A stretch of 54,979 bases of DNA from a bacterium (GTDB lineage: Bacteria > Patescibacteriota > Minisyncoccia > UBA6257 > UBA9933), in NCBI GenBank assembly GCA_021796335.1, contig JAJYHZ010000003.1, positions 1 to 54,979 on the forward strand. Reading direction: 5' to 3'. The notes below the pieces were generated by a model. It saw only the letters and a list, made by a program, of their open reading frames with translations. It was not told the DNA's origin and searched no databases. Positions 1 to 9,436 of the stretch are shown here, piece after piece. Made by a program: the position numbers and the translations under genes. The first letter of the stretch is position 1; each line of letters begins with the position of its first letter.

Positions 1-360
1 CAGGGCGGGAATTTATTCTTACGGCCGGCCGGCAACGGAAACTTATGGGCAAATAATTCAATAACTGCCAGTGGTAATGTTTACGGCAATGACATCTGCA
101 CTTTTGGGGGAAAATGCTTGAGTCAGGCCGGAGGCGGGTTAAGTCAAGTAACAACATATAATTTTACTGCAAATGGCTCATATCTGGGTATTCATAAATT
201 CTGCTTTTTAAGTAAAATTCAGTATGGTTGGTATAGTAATATCGGAAATTCTTGGATTGCGGTAAATGGAACATTTAATGGACCATGGTATTTAAGTGTT
301 ACTGGCGCGCATCCTTTAAGTTCCCCTCCGGATCAGGCAAGTGAGATATGTGTTGATTAA
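1..360 (+). CDS. Partial (5' end outside window) secreted/tail-fibre-like surface protein, C-terminal part
   Basis: Frame 1 is open from base 1 to TAA at 358-360. N-terminal part QGGNLFLRPAGNGNLWANNSITASGNVYGNDICTFGGKCLSQ resembles repetitive GNV/SGNVYGNDxC tail-fibre/surface proteins. Confidence 0.5.
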   Translation, partial: QGGNLFLRPAGNGNLWANNSITASGNVYGNDICTFGGKCLSQAGGGLSQVTTYNFTANGSYLGIHKFCFLSKIQYGWYSNIGNSWIAVNGTFNGPWYLSVTGAHPLSSPPDQASEICVD

Positions 361-498
361 ATTTAACTTTTTATCCAAATGTAAGGATTAACACAATCCG
401 GATTCACGGAATTTTATTTATTATTAAATTATAAAAATATAAATTAATAATATAAATTATGGATAACACAATTGCAACCGACAATAAGTCAAAATTAA

Positions 499-1092
499 AT
501 AGAGGAGTTATATAGCGATGGCCAATCTGCTCCGGTTTATGACAATGGAACTAATGTGGGAATCGGAACTACAAACCCCAGTTCCAAACTTGATGTTAAT
601 GGAGATCTTAACGTTAATGGAGCTGCTAGCATCAAACAAAATCTAAATATTGACGGACAAGTTCATGCGAGTGGCGATGTTTGTACGGATGCCGGAGGAG
701 GGAAATGTCTAAGCAATCTTTCCAATTCTTCAAACGTAATCCCAGCCGGCTATTCTTTTGTGCCATTCGGTCAGGAATTGGTTTTATTGAAAAGTAATGC
801 GTATACTCAGGCAGAAAGTAATGGCACGTCTGCTGCCGCGCGAGTTTATAATGGTCAGATTCAAACACGCGTATGGATAAATCAAGCCAATGCCTTTAAC
901 GGAGCATTTGGTTTTAATGGGACAGTATTATGTGATTCCGGGTGGGTGAATGGTTTTAATGCATCCTGCGGCGCTTGGAGGCAGATAACTTATACCACTG
1001 TTTATGGCGCAACTGATATTAATGGGGTTGGCGTGGCTTGGACAAGCAATGGGTTTAATAGTTCATCTGGTTCTAATTATGCATCATGGTAA
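499..1092 (+). pseudogene. Tail-fibre-like C-terminal cassette without a convincing start codon (possible gene fragment)
   Basis: Open frame ...YSDGQSAPVYDNGTNVGIGTTNPSSKLDVNGDLNVNG... after a TAA at 496-498. The first start-like codon is GTG 556, inside the conserved NVGIGTTNPSSKLDVNG motif. It shares the GDVCTDAGGGKCLSN motif with CDS 1-360. Confidence 0.45.
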
Positions 1093-1165
1093 TAGCGGCA
1101 ATAATAATTATTATTAATTAATAAAATATTCGGTTCGGTGATTTTAAATAAGAATAATTTTTACG

Positions 1166-1726
1166 ATGCGAAATAAATTTATAAAAATAACAATAATTAT
1201 ATTAATTTTTGTTTTAGGACTTGTTATTGGATTTACGATAGCGGCTAAAGTTTTTTCCACTGCCTTAAATAATCAAAACAGGGATACTATTACTGCTACT
1301 CAAAGCCAAAATAAAATTTGGAACAGCATGATTATTAAAAACATCAATGGACTTGTGGAAAAAATAGACAATAATAAATTAACGGTAAAAATAACACTGG
1401 CAGAACCTTTGGTTGGTTCGAATTCTAATGAAAAAACCGTTGATATTGACGGCAATACCAAATTTTTTCAATTAACCCAAAAAGATTCCAAAGAATACCA
1501 GAAAGAAATCGCCAATTTTCAGGAGTCAATAAAAGCGCCAACCGCCGTTCAAACTACCCAGCCCCCGATTCCTTTTAACAAAACGCAAATCAATTTTTCA
1601 GATATAAAACCCAATCAGCAAGTTTTGATTACTTCTGCCAGCGACATCAAAAATGCCCAAGAATTCAAGGCAACGGAAATCGATATTCTGCCGGATGTCG
1701 GCCAATCTTCAAATACTGGTAATTGA
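1166..1726 (+). CDS. Hypothetical membrane-anchored protein (one N-terminal TM helix)
   Basis: 186-aa ORF with hydrophobic N-terminus IKITIIILIFVLGLVIGFTIAAKVF, followed directly by a hairpin terminator. Confidence 0.6.
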   Translation: MRNKFIKITIIILIFVLGLVIGFTIAAKVFSTALNNQNRDTITATQSQNKIWNSMIIKNINGLVEKIDNNKLTVKITLAEPLVGSNSNEKTVDIDGNTKFFQLTQKDSKEYQKEIANFQESIKAPTAVQTTQPPIPFNKTQINFSDIKPNQQVLITSASDIKNAQEFKATEIDILPDVGQSSNTGN

Positions 1727-1730
1727 TTAA

Positions 1731-1758
1731 AATGCCTCGCAATGAATGCGAGGCATTT
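1731..1758 (+). terminator. Rho-independent terminator
   Basis: aaTGCCTCGCaatgaatGCGAGGCAttttattgttttt. Confidence 0.8.
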
Positions 1759-1945
1759 TATTGTTTTTATTTGTATTTATTTTGAATTAGAAACTTATTC
1801 TGAATACTGAAATAAATTCAGCACAAGTTTTATTTCGGAATTTATTCTCATTGCTGTTTTAGATTTCTGAAATCCCGCGCAAATTAAATTTTAATATGGG
1901 ACAAGCAAGCTTGCTTATCAATAGACAGGTTCAGAATAACAGGAA

Positions 1946-1967
1946 AACCGAGTCTTGAAACTCGGTT
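1946..1967 (-). terminator. Rho-independent terminator downstream of gpmI
   Basis: AACCGAGTcttgaaACTCGGTT; the minus strand continues into TTTTCC. Confidence 0.65.
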
Positions 1968-1981
1968 CCAAATCAGCAGTC

Positions 1982-3523
1982 CTAAATTAGCAAATCCAGT
2001 AAATTCTGAGCGGTCATCTCAACCGGTTTAGGAAGGTTCATTAATTCCAAAACAGTGGGGGACACGTCTGCTAGAACTCCCATGGGAGCTCTTTCGGCGG
2101 CATGGATTTCTCCATCGGAATTTTCCGTTTTATATTTATTTCCGATCAGGTAAATCGGGACGGGGCTGGCGTCGTGTTTGGTTTCTATTTCTCCGGTTAA
2201 AGGCTCTATCAGTTTTTCGGCATTGCCGTGATCGGCGGTGATAAGCATTACGGCGTCATTTTCCAAAACAGTTTTCATTAAAATTCCGATTTGTTCGTCT
2301 AAAATCCTGATCGCTTCTTCGGTAGCTTTGAAATTCCCGGTGTGGGCGACCATGTCCGCGTTCGCAAAATTGGCCAGAATAAAATCGTAAGTTTTTTCTT
2401 CAATGGCTTGGACCATGCGGGAACAAATTTCGCGGGCGCGCATTTCGGGATGCTCGTCGTGCTGGCCGGTTTGAGACGGGATTAGAACGCGGTATTCGTT
2501 TGGATAAGGGTCTTCTTTCAGGCCGTTGAAAAAATAAGTGACATGGGCGTATTTTTCGGTTTCGGCGACGCGAAACTGGATTTTACCGCTGTCGGAAAGG
2601 ACCTTCCCCAGGGGTGTGTCGATTTCTTCAGGAGGGAAGACATTCGGAATATCGAATGCGTCATCATAACTGATCATCGAGGCAATAAAAAGATTGTTGA
2701 ATTTTTTCGTCGGAAATTCTTTAAAGTCTTTTTGAATGAAAGCGCGGACGATTTGTTTCATGCGATCTTCGCGGAAATTGAAAAAAATTACGGAGTCGTT
2801 GTCACTAATGGGACGTTTGGGATTTACCAGAGCCGGAACGATGTATTCGTCATTTAATCCTTTGTCATAAGTCTCCTGGAGATGTTTTTGAATATCGCTT
2901 ATGGCGGGACCGTTGCCGATCATGGCATTGTAGCCTTCCTGGACTCGCGTCCAATTCTTCGCCCGATCCATCGTATAGTAGCGGCCGGCTAAGCTGGCAA
3001 CTTGTTCTCGATAAGGAAGTTTTTCGATCAGTTTCATGGCGGATTCCGGTTCGCTGTCGCGCCCATCGGTTATCAGATGAAGATTCAGTTTTTCTTTTGG
3101 AAAATTTTCTTTATCGGCGAAATCGATCAAAGCTTTGAGATGTTCAAATGAAGCATGGACATTAGCTTCGGTCAAAAGGCCGATTAAATTTACGCTAGAA
3201 TTCTTTTCTTTAGCATGGTCAAATGCTCTTTTAATGGTTTCGTTTTGGAAAAATTGCCCGTTTCTGATAGCCAGAGTGATTCGCGGATAATTTTGGTAAA
3301 TGATGCGTCCGGCGCCCATATTTAAATGGCCGACTTCGCTGTTTCCTTCTTCTCCCCAGGGTAGGCCGACGGAAATTCCAGATGCCTGAAGAGCGCCAAT
3401 CGGGAAATTATGCTTTATGTAATTGAAGTTAGGCGGATTAACGAGATAAATCGGATTGGTAAAATCATGAGCTCCGATACCCCATCCGTCGAGAACAACT
3501 AAGATAACTGTTTGCTTATGCAT
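1982..3523 (-). CDS. gpmI: 2,3-bisphosphoglycerate-independent phosphoglycerate mutase
   Basis: 513 aa; LDGWGIG, GNSEVGHLNMGAGRIIYQ, TDGRD and TADHGNAE motifs. Confidence 0.95.
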   Translation of the reverse strand: MHKQTVILVVLDGWGIGAHDFTNPIYLVNPPNFNYIKHNFPIGALQASGISVGLPWGEEGNSEVGHLNMGAGRIIYQNYPRITLAIRNGQFFQNETIKRAFDHAKEKNSSVNLIGLLTEANVHASFEHLKALIDFADKENFPKEKLNLHLITDGRDSEPESAMKLIEKLPYREQVASLAGRYYTMDRAKNWTRVQEGYNAMIGNGPAISDIQKHLQETYDKGLNDEYIVPALVNPKRPISDNDSVIFFNFREDRMKQIVRAFIQKDFKEFPTKKFNNLFIASMISYDDAFDIPNVFPPEEIDTPLGKVLSDSGKIQFRVAETEKYAHVTYFFNGLKEDPYPNEYRVLIPSQTGQHDEHPEMRAREICSRMVQAIEEKTYDFILANFANADMVAHTGNFKATEEAIRILDEQIGILMKTVLENDAVMLITADHGNAEKLIEPLTGEIETKHDASPVPIYLIGNKYKTENSDGEIHAAERAPMGVLADVSPTVLELMNLPKPVEMTAQNLLDLLI

Positions 3524-3629
3524 TGTTTTATTCTAATTTATGATGATTACTTAAACAAGCATAATCAAAAAATAAAGCTTATAATGTTGTTATGTTCATA
3601 TAAATTAATGCATAATTATAATATTAAAA

Positions 3630-3869
3630 ATGAAAACTCAGAAATATCTTCAACACATAAAAATCCCAAACCATTTAAGATTATTCAAATTGATTCTCAT
3701 CCCCCTTATTTTTATCGGAGGGGTTATTTTCAATGTACAAGTTAAAGCTGCTGCTTCCTATTTTGGCCAAATAACCAAAAATTCCCTTATCCTGTTCCAA
3801 AAATCCAATAATATTTCCCAAACCGGAGTTTTTGATTCTTCCACCAGAGGAGTGATGAATGGGGAGTAA
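3630..3869 (+). CDS. Small exported protein ending in a peptidoglycan-binding-like motif
   Basis: 79 aa; hydrophobic signal/TM then SYFGQITKNSLILFQKSNNISQTGVFDSSTRGVMN, resembling PG_binding_1 repeats. Confidence 0.5.
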   Translation: MKTQKYLQHIKIPNHLRLFKLILIPLIFIGGVIFNVQVKAAASYFGQITKNSLILFQKSNNISQTGVFDSSTRGVMNGE

Positions 3870-3986
3870 AAAAGAAACTCGGACATAATGCAGAGTGATT
3901 ATCAGATTTCCATTTTGCGTGATTCTTGCTGCAAATTTTTTGACTTTTGATCTTTAAATTTTTATTATTTAGAAAATAAACCCTTC

Positions 3987-5414
3987 ATGAACAATTCAAG
4001 GCAAAAAAAAATAAAAGTCATCGATATTGTCAGGAAATCTCCCGAAGAAAAGTTTGAAAAAATAACAAAAAAGAAAGAACTCGCCAAAAAAATATCTTCC
4101 GAACAAGATTCGGAAATAAAAATAGGGAAAAGAGAATTGATTAATGAATCGATCAAAGAATCGGCGGAAGAAAAACCGCATATTTTAGATAAGAATTTTA
4201 AATTTGAAAAAGAGCCTACATTTCTAGCAGTGAAAAGGGAGGATAAGCGTGAATCTGTTCATCATCGCGAGGTAAAAGAAAAAAATAAAAAATCCCGCAA
4301 ATTTTATTTGATAACCAGTTTAGCAGTAATTTTTTTGATTTTAGTAGGATTTGTGGGAGCAAACGCTTTGCCGAGAGCGGATATAAAAATCACTCTTAAA
4401 ACCGCGGATTGGCAGTGGGGTGGTTCAGTGGGGTTGAATCCGAATATCGCAGAGCCGGACGGAACAAACATACAAATTCCCGTGGCTAATTTTTCACAGA
4501 CGAAGAACGGGACGTTCAGCTGGCCAGCAACCGGCGGAATAAGGCATGTAGAAAATAAGGCAACTGGCCAGATTACAATTTACGACAATTACAGCAATGC
4601 CGATCAGGTTTTGGTGGCAGGAACAAGATTTGAAACTCCGGACGGAAAAATTTTCAGATTGCAGAACAGGATTACGGTGCCGGGAATGAGCAGTATAACC
4701 GCGAGCGTGACGGCAGATCAGCCGGGCAATGCATACAATATCGGTCAAGTTCAAAAATTTACAGTTCCGGGTTTTTCCGGTTCTGCGAAATTCGAGAAAA
4801 TATATGGACAGTCGACTCAGCCAATGGCCGGCGGATTCGTCGGAGACGGAAAATATCCGTCTGATAGCGATATAGCGAAGGCAAAGGCAAATGCGGAAAA
4901 TCAAATTAAAAACGGTCTTGAATCGTATGTTTATTCGCAAATCCCGACTGACGGAGGTTTTAAAGTAATTGACGGGAGTAAGAATTTTAAAATTACCAAA
5001 GAAACCGTGAATAATAACACTGATGCCAGCGGAAATTTTTCGGTTTTCATAGAAGCTCAAGAATCTTTACAGGCTTTTAAAGAAAGCGACCTTACAAAAT
5101 TAATGACTGGATTGATGAGGGTGGCGAACAATAACGATCCCGATTATCAAATAAAAAATTATAAAATCGATTACGGAAGCTTTTCGGCAGATTCAAAAAA
5201 TAGCTCAATTTCGATTAATTTTGACGGGACTTTCTATAAGCCGATTGATCCGGCCGATCTTAAAAAGCAGATTTTGGGGAAATCAGAAACGGATTTGAGG
5301 AATTTGATTTATTCGCTTTCTTCGAAAATCGAAAAGGCGGATATTTCAATAGGTCCGTTCTGGGTAACCAAAGTCCCGACTGATCAAAATAAAGTAAATT
5401 TGGAGATAGACTGA
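3987..5414 (+). CDS. Membrane protein, baseplate J/gp47-like region
   Basis: 475 aa; charged N-terminus, one TM helix, then AGTRFETPDGKIFRLQNRITVPGMSSITASVTADQPGNAYNIG, typical of baseplate-J-like annotations in this lineage. Confidence 0.55.
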   Translation: MNNSRQKKIKVIDIVRKSPEEKFEKITKKKELAKKISSEQDSEIKIGKRELINESIKESAEEKPHILDKNFKFEKEPTFLAVKREDKRESVHHREVKEKNKKSRKFYLITSLAVIFLILVGFVGANALPRADIKITLKTADWQWGGSVGLNPNIAEPDGTNIQIPVANFSQTKNGTFSWPATGGIRHVENKATGQITIYDNYSNADQVLVAGTRFETPDGKIFRLQNRITVPGMSSITASVTADQPGNAYNIGQVQKFTVPGFSGSAKFEKIYGQSTQPMAGGFVGDGKYPSDSDIAKAKANAENQIKNGLESYVYSQIPTDGGFKVIDGSKNFKITKETVNNNTDASGNFSVFIEAQESLQAFKESDLTKLMTGLMRVANNNDPDYQIKNYKIDYGSFSADSKNSSISINFDGTFYKPIDPADLKKQILGKSETDLRNLIYSLSSKIEKADISIGPFWVTKVPTDQNKVNLEID

Positions 5415-5754
5415 ACTTATTGAAAATCAAAGAGTTCGGAGTTTAATCTTTTTATGCGTAATTTGTGAGGAAAACTCTTGAAATACCGAATAAAATCTGC
5501 TTTAATTTTACTAAAGTGATCAGCCTTGCGAGACGGATTGGCGCCGATTGCGAGTGCCACCCCGAATTTGTTTCGGAGTCTTAAGGATTCATTTTTGACG
5601 CCGGGATTTCGCACAAAAATAAATTTTGATACGGGACAAGTAAATTTCGCATGACAAAATCAGTATGACAAAAATAGTTGATTCTGCGGTATTTCTGAAC
5701 AGTGCCTTGACGGGGTTGACCTTTTAAATTTTATAGTTTAGTATAGATTTTTAC

Positions 5755-5967
5755 ATGCCAAACGAAAAAAAGCCATTAATTAAAGGCAGAGTTATCGAAG
5801 CTTTGCCGGCCACCACTTTTAAAGTCCAGCTTGAAAAGGGAGAAGAGATTTTGGCTTATTTGTCCGGCAAAATGAGATTGAATTATATTAAAATTCTTCC
5901 GGGTGATTTTGTTTTGCTTGAATTAAGCCCTGACGGAAAGCGCGGAAGGATTACAAGAAGGCTGTAG
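5755..5967 (+). CDS. infA: Translation initiation factor IF-1
   Basis: 70 aa; [21 protein letters not shown]...[24 protein letters not shown]...GRITRR. Confidence 0.95.
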   Translation: MPNEKKPLIKGRVIEALPATTFKVQLEKGEEILAYLSGKMRLNYIKILPGDFVLLELSPDGKRGRITRRL

Positions 5968-6015
5968 CTTTTCAGAGACTTCTAAATACTAATGGTTAAT
6001 AGCTAAATTATTTTA

Positions 6016-6132
6016 ATGAAAGTACGCGCATCGGTCAAAAAAATTTGCAAAGATTGCAAAACAGTTCGACGAAAGGGTCGCGTTTTTATCATTTGCAAAA
6101 AAAATCCAAAACATAAACAACGACAAGGATAA
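6016..6132 (+). CDS. rpmJ: 50S ribosomal protein L36 (not in the supplied ORF track)
   Basis: Read directly: [38 protein letters not shown]. Confidence 0.95.
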   Translation: MKVRASVKKICKDCKTVRRKGRVFIICKKNPKHKQRQG

Positions 6133-6210
6133 AATATATTTTAGTTGTCAGTTGTTAGTGATTAGTTTTTAAAACTAATCACTAATTGCTAATTACTAAG
6201 TGTTAAATTA

Positions 6211-6594
6211 ATGCGTTTATTAGGTATTAATATTCCGGATAATAAAAAATCAGAATATGCCTTAGGTTATCTTTACGGCATTGGTCATACTTTAGCGGTG
6301 AAAATTTTAACGGAAACCAAAATCGATTTAAATAAGAGAATCAAGGATTTGAATGCGGATGAAGTCAGGAAAATCCAAGATTATATTGAAAAGCATTATA
6401 AAGTAGAAGGAGAACTTCGCCAGATAGTCAAGTCAAATATTTCAAGATTGAAAGATATTCAGGCTTACAGGGGAGTAAGACATATGAGGAGATTACCGGC
6501 TAGAGGCCAAAGAACAAAAACAAATTCCCGAACAATTCGAGGCAATGTCAGAAAGACGGCTGCAAGCGGAAAAAGAAAAGTGGAATTGAAATAA
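6211..6594 (+). CDS. rpsM: 30S ribosomal protein S13
   Basis: 127 aa; GINIPDNKKSEYALGYLYGIG and YRGVRHMRRLPARGQRTKTNSRT. Confidence 0.95.
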   Translation: MRLLGINIPDNKKSEYALGYLYGIGHTLAVKILTETKIDLNKRIKDLNADEVRKIQDYIEKHYKVEGELRQIVKSNISRLKDIQAYRGVRHMRRLPARGQRTKTNSRTIRGNVRKTAASGKRKVELK

Positions 6595-6686
6595 AATATT
6601 TAATGCTAATATACTAATGCATGTGAATGCAATAAATAATACTAATTATTACAAAACTTGCATATTCGCATTATTTAGCCAAAACT

Positions 6687-7139
6687 ATGGGTAAAAAGAA
6701 AGTTATAAAACAAACAGAAGCAGAAGTGCTGAAAGAAAGCGAAAACCTGGAAAAGGTGATGACTAAGGTTTCAGGGAAGGCATCATCGAAAAAAATCGAA
6801 AACGGCAAGGTTTTCATAAATGCAACATATAACAATACTTTGATAACGGTTACGACCGGCAACGGTGATGTAATCGCCTGGGTTTCGGCTGGAAGCTTAG
6901 GCTTTTCTGGTCCCAAAAAAGCAACTCCATTTGCTTCTTCGAAAGCGATTGCCGCTTTGGCGGAAAAAGTTAAAAAAGTGGGATTGATGAATATCGAAAT
7001 AATCGTTAAGGGGGTTGGATCGGGCCGGGATTCGGCCATTCGGTCTTTAGCGAATCAGGGTTTCAATATAACTTCGGTTAAAGACGTGACTCCGATCCCG
7101 CACAACGGACCGCGGCCGGTCAAGGTTAGAAGAATATAA
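6687..7139 (+). CDS. rpsK: 30S ribosomal protein S11
   Basis: 150 aa; INATYNNTLITVTTGNGDVIAWVSAG...VKGVGSGRDSAIRSL...DVTPIPHNGPRPVKVRR. Confidence 0.95.
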   Translation: MGKKKVIKQTEAEVLKESENLEKVMTKVSGKASSKKIENGKVFINATYNNTLITVTTGNGDVIAWVSAGSLGFSGPKKATPFASSKAIAALAEKVKKVGLMNIEIIVKGVGSGRDSAIRSLANQGFNITSVKDVTPIPHNGPRPVKVRRI

Positions 7140-7212
7140 TCACAAATTTACACAAATGTGGCACAAATATCACGAATTCGTGAAATACGTGTCTGACTAG
7201 GGAATAATTAGT

Positions 7213-7827
7213 ATGCTAAAAGCAAAAGAAAAAAAAGAAAGAGCGTTAGGTGTCAAGCTTTTTTTGAAAGCGGAACGTTGCAGTTCTCCGAAATGTGCGA
7301 CAGTAAGGCGTCCGGGCAGGCCGGGACAGCATGGAAAGGCTCGAAGAAAAACGATTTCGGAATACGGTCAGCAGTTAATGGAAAAACAAAAAATAATGTT
7401 CAGCTACGGATTAAGAGAGTCTCAGATGAGAAGAATTTTCAAAGAAGCTTTAGGGAAAAAGACAAATGTTATCGATGCAATTTTTGGACTTTTGGAAAGA
7501 AGACTGGACAATGTTGTTTATAGACTGGGAATAGCTCCATCGAGGATAATGGCGCGGCAATTCGTAAGCCACGGGCATATAACGGTGAACGGTAAAAAAA
7601 CAACTATACCGTCTTTTTTGGTAAAAAAAGGGGATATGATTTCAATCCGGGCGTCTTCTGCTGATTTGGCGATATTTAAAGAACTGCAAAATAATTTAAA
7701 GAAATATGAGGCGCCATCATGGCTTTTTATGGATAAAGAAAAATTGCAGGGGACAATGAAAGCAACGCCGGTTGCAAACGAAACAATGTTCGATATTAAT
7801 CTCGTCGTTGATTTCTACAGTAAGTAA
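7213..7827 (+). CDS. rpsD: 30S ribosomal protein S4
   Basis: 204 aa; S4 core ERRLDNVVYRLGIAPSRIMARQFVSHGHITVNGKK. Confidence 0.95.
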   Translation: MLKAKEKKERALGVKLFLKAERCSSPKCATVRRPGRPGQHGKARRKTISEYGQQLMEKQKIMFSYGLRESQMRRIFKEALGKKTNVIDAIFGLLERRLDNVVYRLGIAPSRIMARQFVSHGHITVNGKKTTIPSFLVKKGDMISIRASSADLAIFKELQNNLKKYEAPSWLFMDKEKLQGTMKATPVANETMFDINLVVDFYSK

Positions 7828-7963
7828 TTAAATTAATAAAACACATAGCTCTGAGTGCACGAAACGCAGAAGATGAAAATTAATTAAAAAACATAAATAA
7901 AGCATAATCAGAGATGTTCAAAACTAAAAAATTTGAACGAGGAGCGGTTAATGCTTAAAAATT

Positions 7964-8740
7964 ATGGAATACGCATTATTAAGCGAAAGCGTACAAATTA
8001 AAAAGATTTCAGAAAACGATAATGAAGGCGTTTTCGAAGTGGAGGGCCTTTTCAGCGGTTACGGTTTGACGATCGGCAATGCGTTGCGCAGGGTTCTTTT
8101 ATCTTCTTTGCCGGGAGCGGCGGTAACCCAGGTCAAGATCAATAACGTCAAACATGAGTTTTCCACTATTGACGGCGTTTTGGAAGACGTTGTTGAATTG
8201 ACTTTAAATCTTAAAAAAATGAGGTTTAAATTTTATGCCGACGAGCTGCAGGTTTTAATGTTAGATATAAAAGGAGAAAAGGAAATTACGGCGGGAGATT
8301 TTAAGACGCCTTCCCAGGTTGAAATCGTGAATCCGGATTTGCACATCGCAACTATTACCGATAAGAAAGTCGAATTAAAAATGGAAATTACGGTTGAAAA
8401 AGGATTGGGATATTCCCCGATTGAATCAAGAAAAACGGAAAAACTTCCCATCGGCGTCGTAGCAATTGATGCGATATTCACTCCCATTACCAAAGTTAAT
8501 TTTACAATTGAGAATATGCGCGTGGGAGAAAGGACTGATTATAACAAATTAAGACTAGTTGTTGAGACTGACGGGACTATTGCTCCGTCAGCGGCCTTGA
8601 GAAAAGCGGCCAATATTTTAAAAGACCATTTTGACAAAGTTTCTCAAGTCGAAGTTGTCGAAGAAGCTATTCCAAAAGAGAAAAAAGAAGCGAAGGAAAC
8701 TAAGGAAAAGAAAGAGACTAAGAAGAAAACAAAAAAGTAG
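7964..8740 (+). CDS. rpoA: RNA polymerase alpha subunit, N-terminal domain only
   Basis: 258 aa; alpha-NTD (GLTIGNALRRVLLSSLPGAAVTQVKI) then a K/E-rich tail, no alpha-CTD. Confidence 0.95.
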   Translation: MEYALLSESVQIKKISENDNEGVFEVEGLFSGYGLTIGNALRRVLLSSLPGAAVTQVKINNVKHEFSTIDGVLEDVVELTLNLKKMRFKFYADELQVLMLDIKGEKEITAGDFKTPSQVEIVNPDLHIATITDKKVELKMEITVEKGLGYSPIESRKTEKLPIGVVAIDAIFTPITKVNFTIENMRVGERTDYNKLRLVVETDGTIAPSAALRKAANILKDHFDKVSQVEVVEEAIPKEKKEAKETKEKKETKKKTKK

Positions 8741-8827
8741 TTCATAAAGTGAAAAGTTATAAAGTTCATAACGTAGAATATCTTATGAACTTTAAGCGAA
8801 GTGAATTTTATAAACTTGCAGTTGTTT

Positions 8828-9178
8828 ATGAGGCATTTAGTAAAAACCAAAAAATTTCATAGGAAGACCGGCCAACGAAAAGCTTTATATAAACATTTAG
8901 CGAATAATCTTATTTTGGAGGAAAAAATGACGACTACGGAGGCCAAGGCAAAATACGTGAAATCTTACGTTGAAAAGATGATAACTTTGGGCAAGAAACA
9001 GAATTTAGCCGCCTTGAGACTTTTAATTTCGCGAATTCCGAAAGGAGCGGCTGAGAAGATTTATTATGAATTAGCTCCGAAATATAAAGGTAGAAAGGGC
9101 GGATATCTGAGAATAACCAAAAGCGCGGGCAAAAGGAAAAGAGACGGAGGGGATATGGCGATCGTGGAATTCGTATAA
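8828..9178 (+). CDS. rplQ: 50S ribosomal protein L17
   Basis: MRHLVKTKKFHRKTGQRKALYKHLANNLI; start chosen at ATG 8828. Confidence 0.95.
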   Translation: MRHLVKTKKFHRKTGQRKALYKHLANNLILEEKMTTTEAKAKYVKSYVEKMITLGKKQNLAALRLLISRIPKGAAEKIYYELAPKYKGRKGGYLRITKSAGKRKRDGGDMAIVEFV

Positions 9179-9436
9179 GCGCAATCCCGATTAATCTCAA
9201 TCTGAAATTTGCACAATTTTGTGTAATTCTGAGAATTCGTATAACACTTGTAAATTCGAGTTATTAATATTGACTAATCACTATTTAATAGTATAAAATC
9301 AAAAAGTCGTTAAAAAACAAAAATAATAATACTAATATACTAATTCGTGCTAATGATACGAATGATACAAATAATTATTCGTAGCCATTAGTATCATTCG
9401 AATGCATTCGTATATTGGTATTATAAATTAATCAAT

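Noticed and set aside
556-1092. Diversity-generating retroelement target
   Set aside because: The Asn-rich C-terminus prompted the idea, but no reverse transcriptase, template repeat or lectin-type C-terminal signature is in the window.
3965-5060. Minus-strand ORFs 3965-4156, 3996-4181, 4494-5060
   Set aside because: Antisense shadows of the baseplate-J-like CDS, which has the coherent protein; Phe/Ser-rich low-complexity products.
5417-5614. Minus-strand ORF 5417-5614
   Set aside because: Lies in repeat-like intergenic DNA, no motif.
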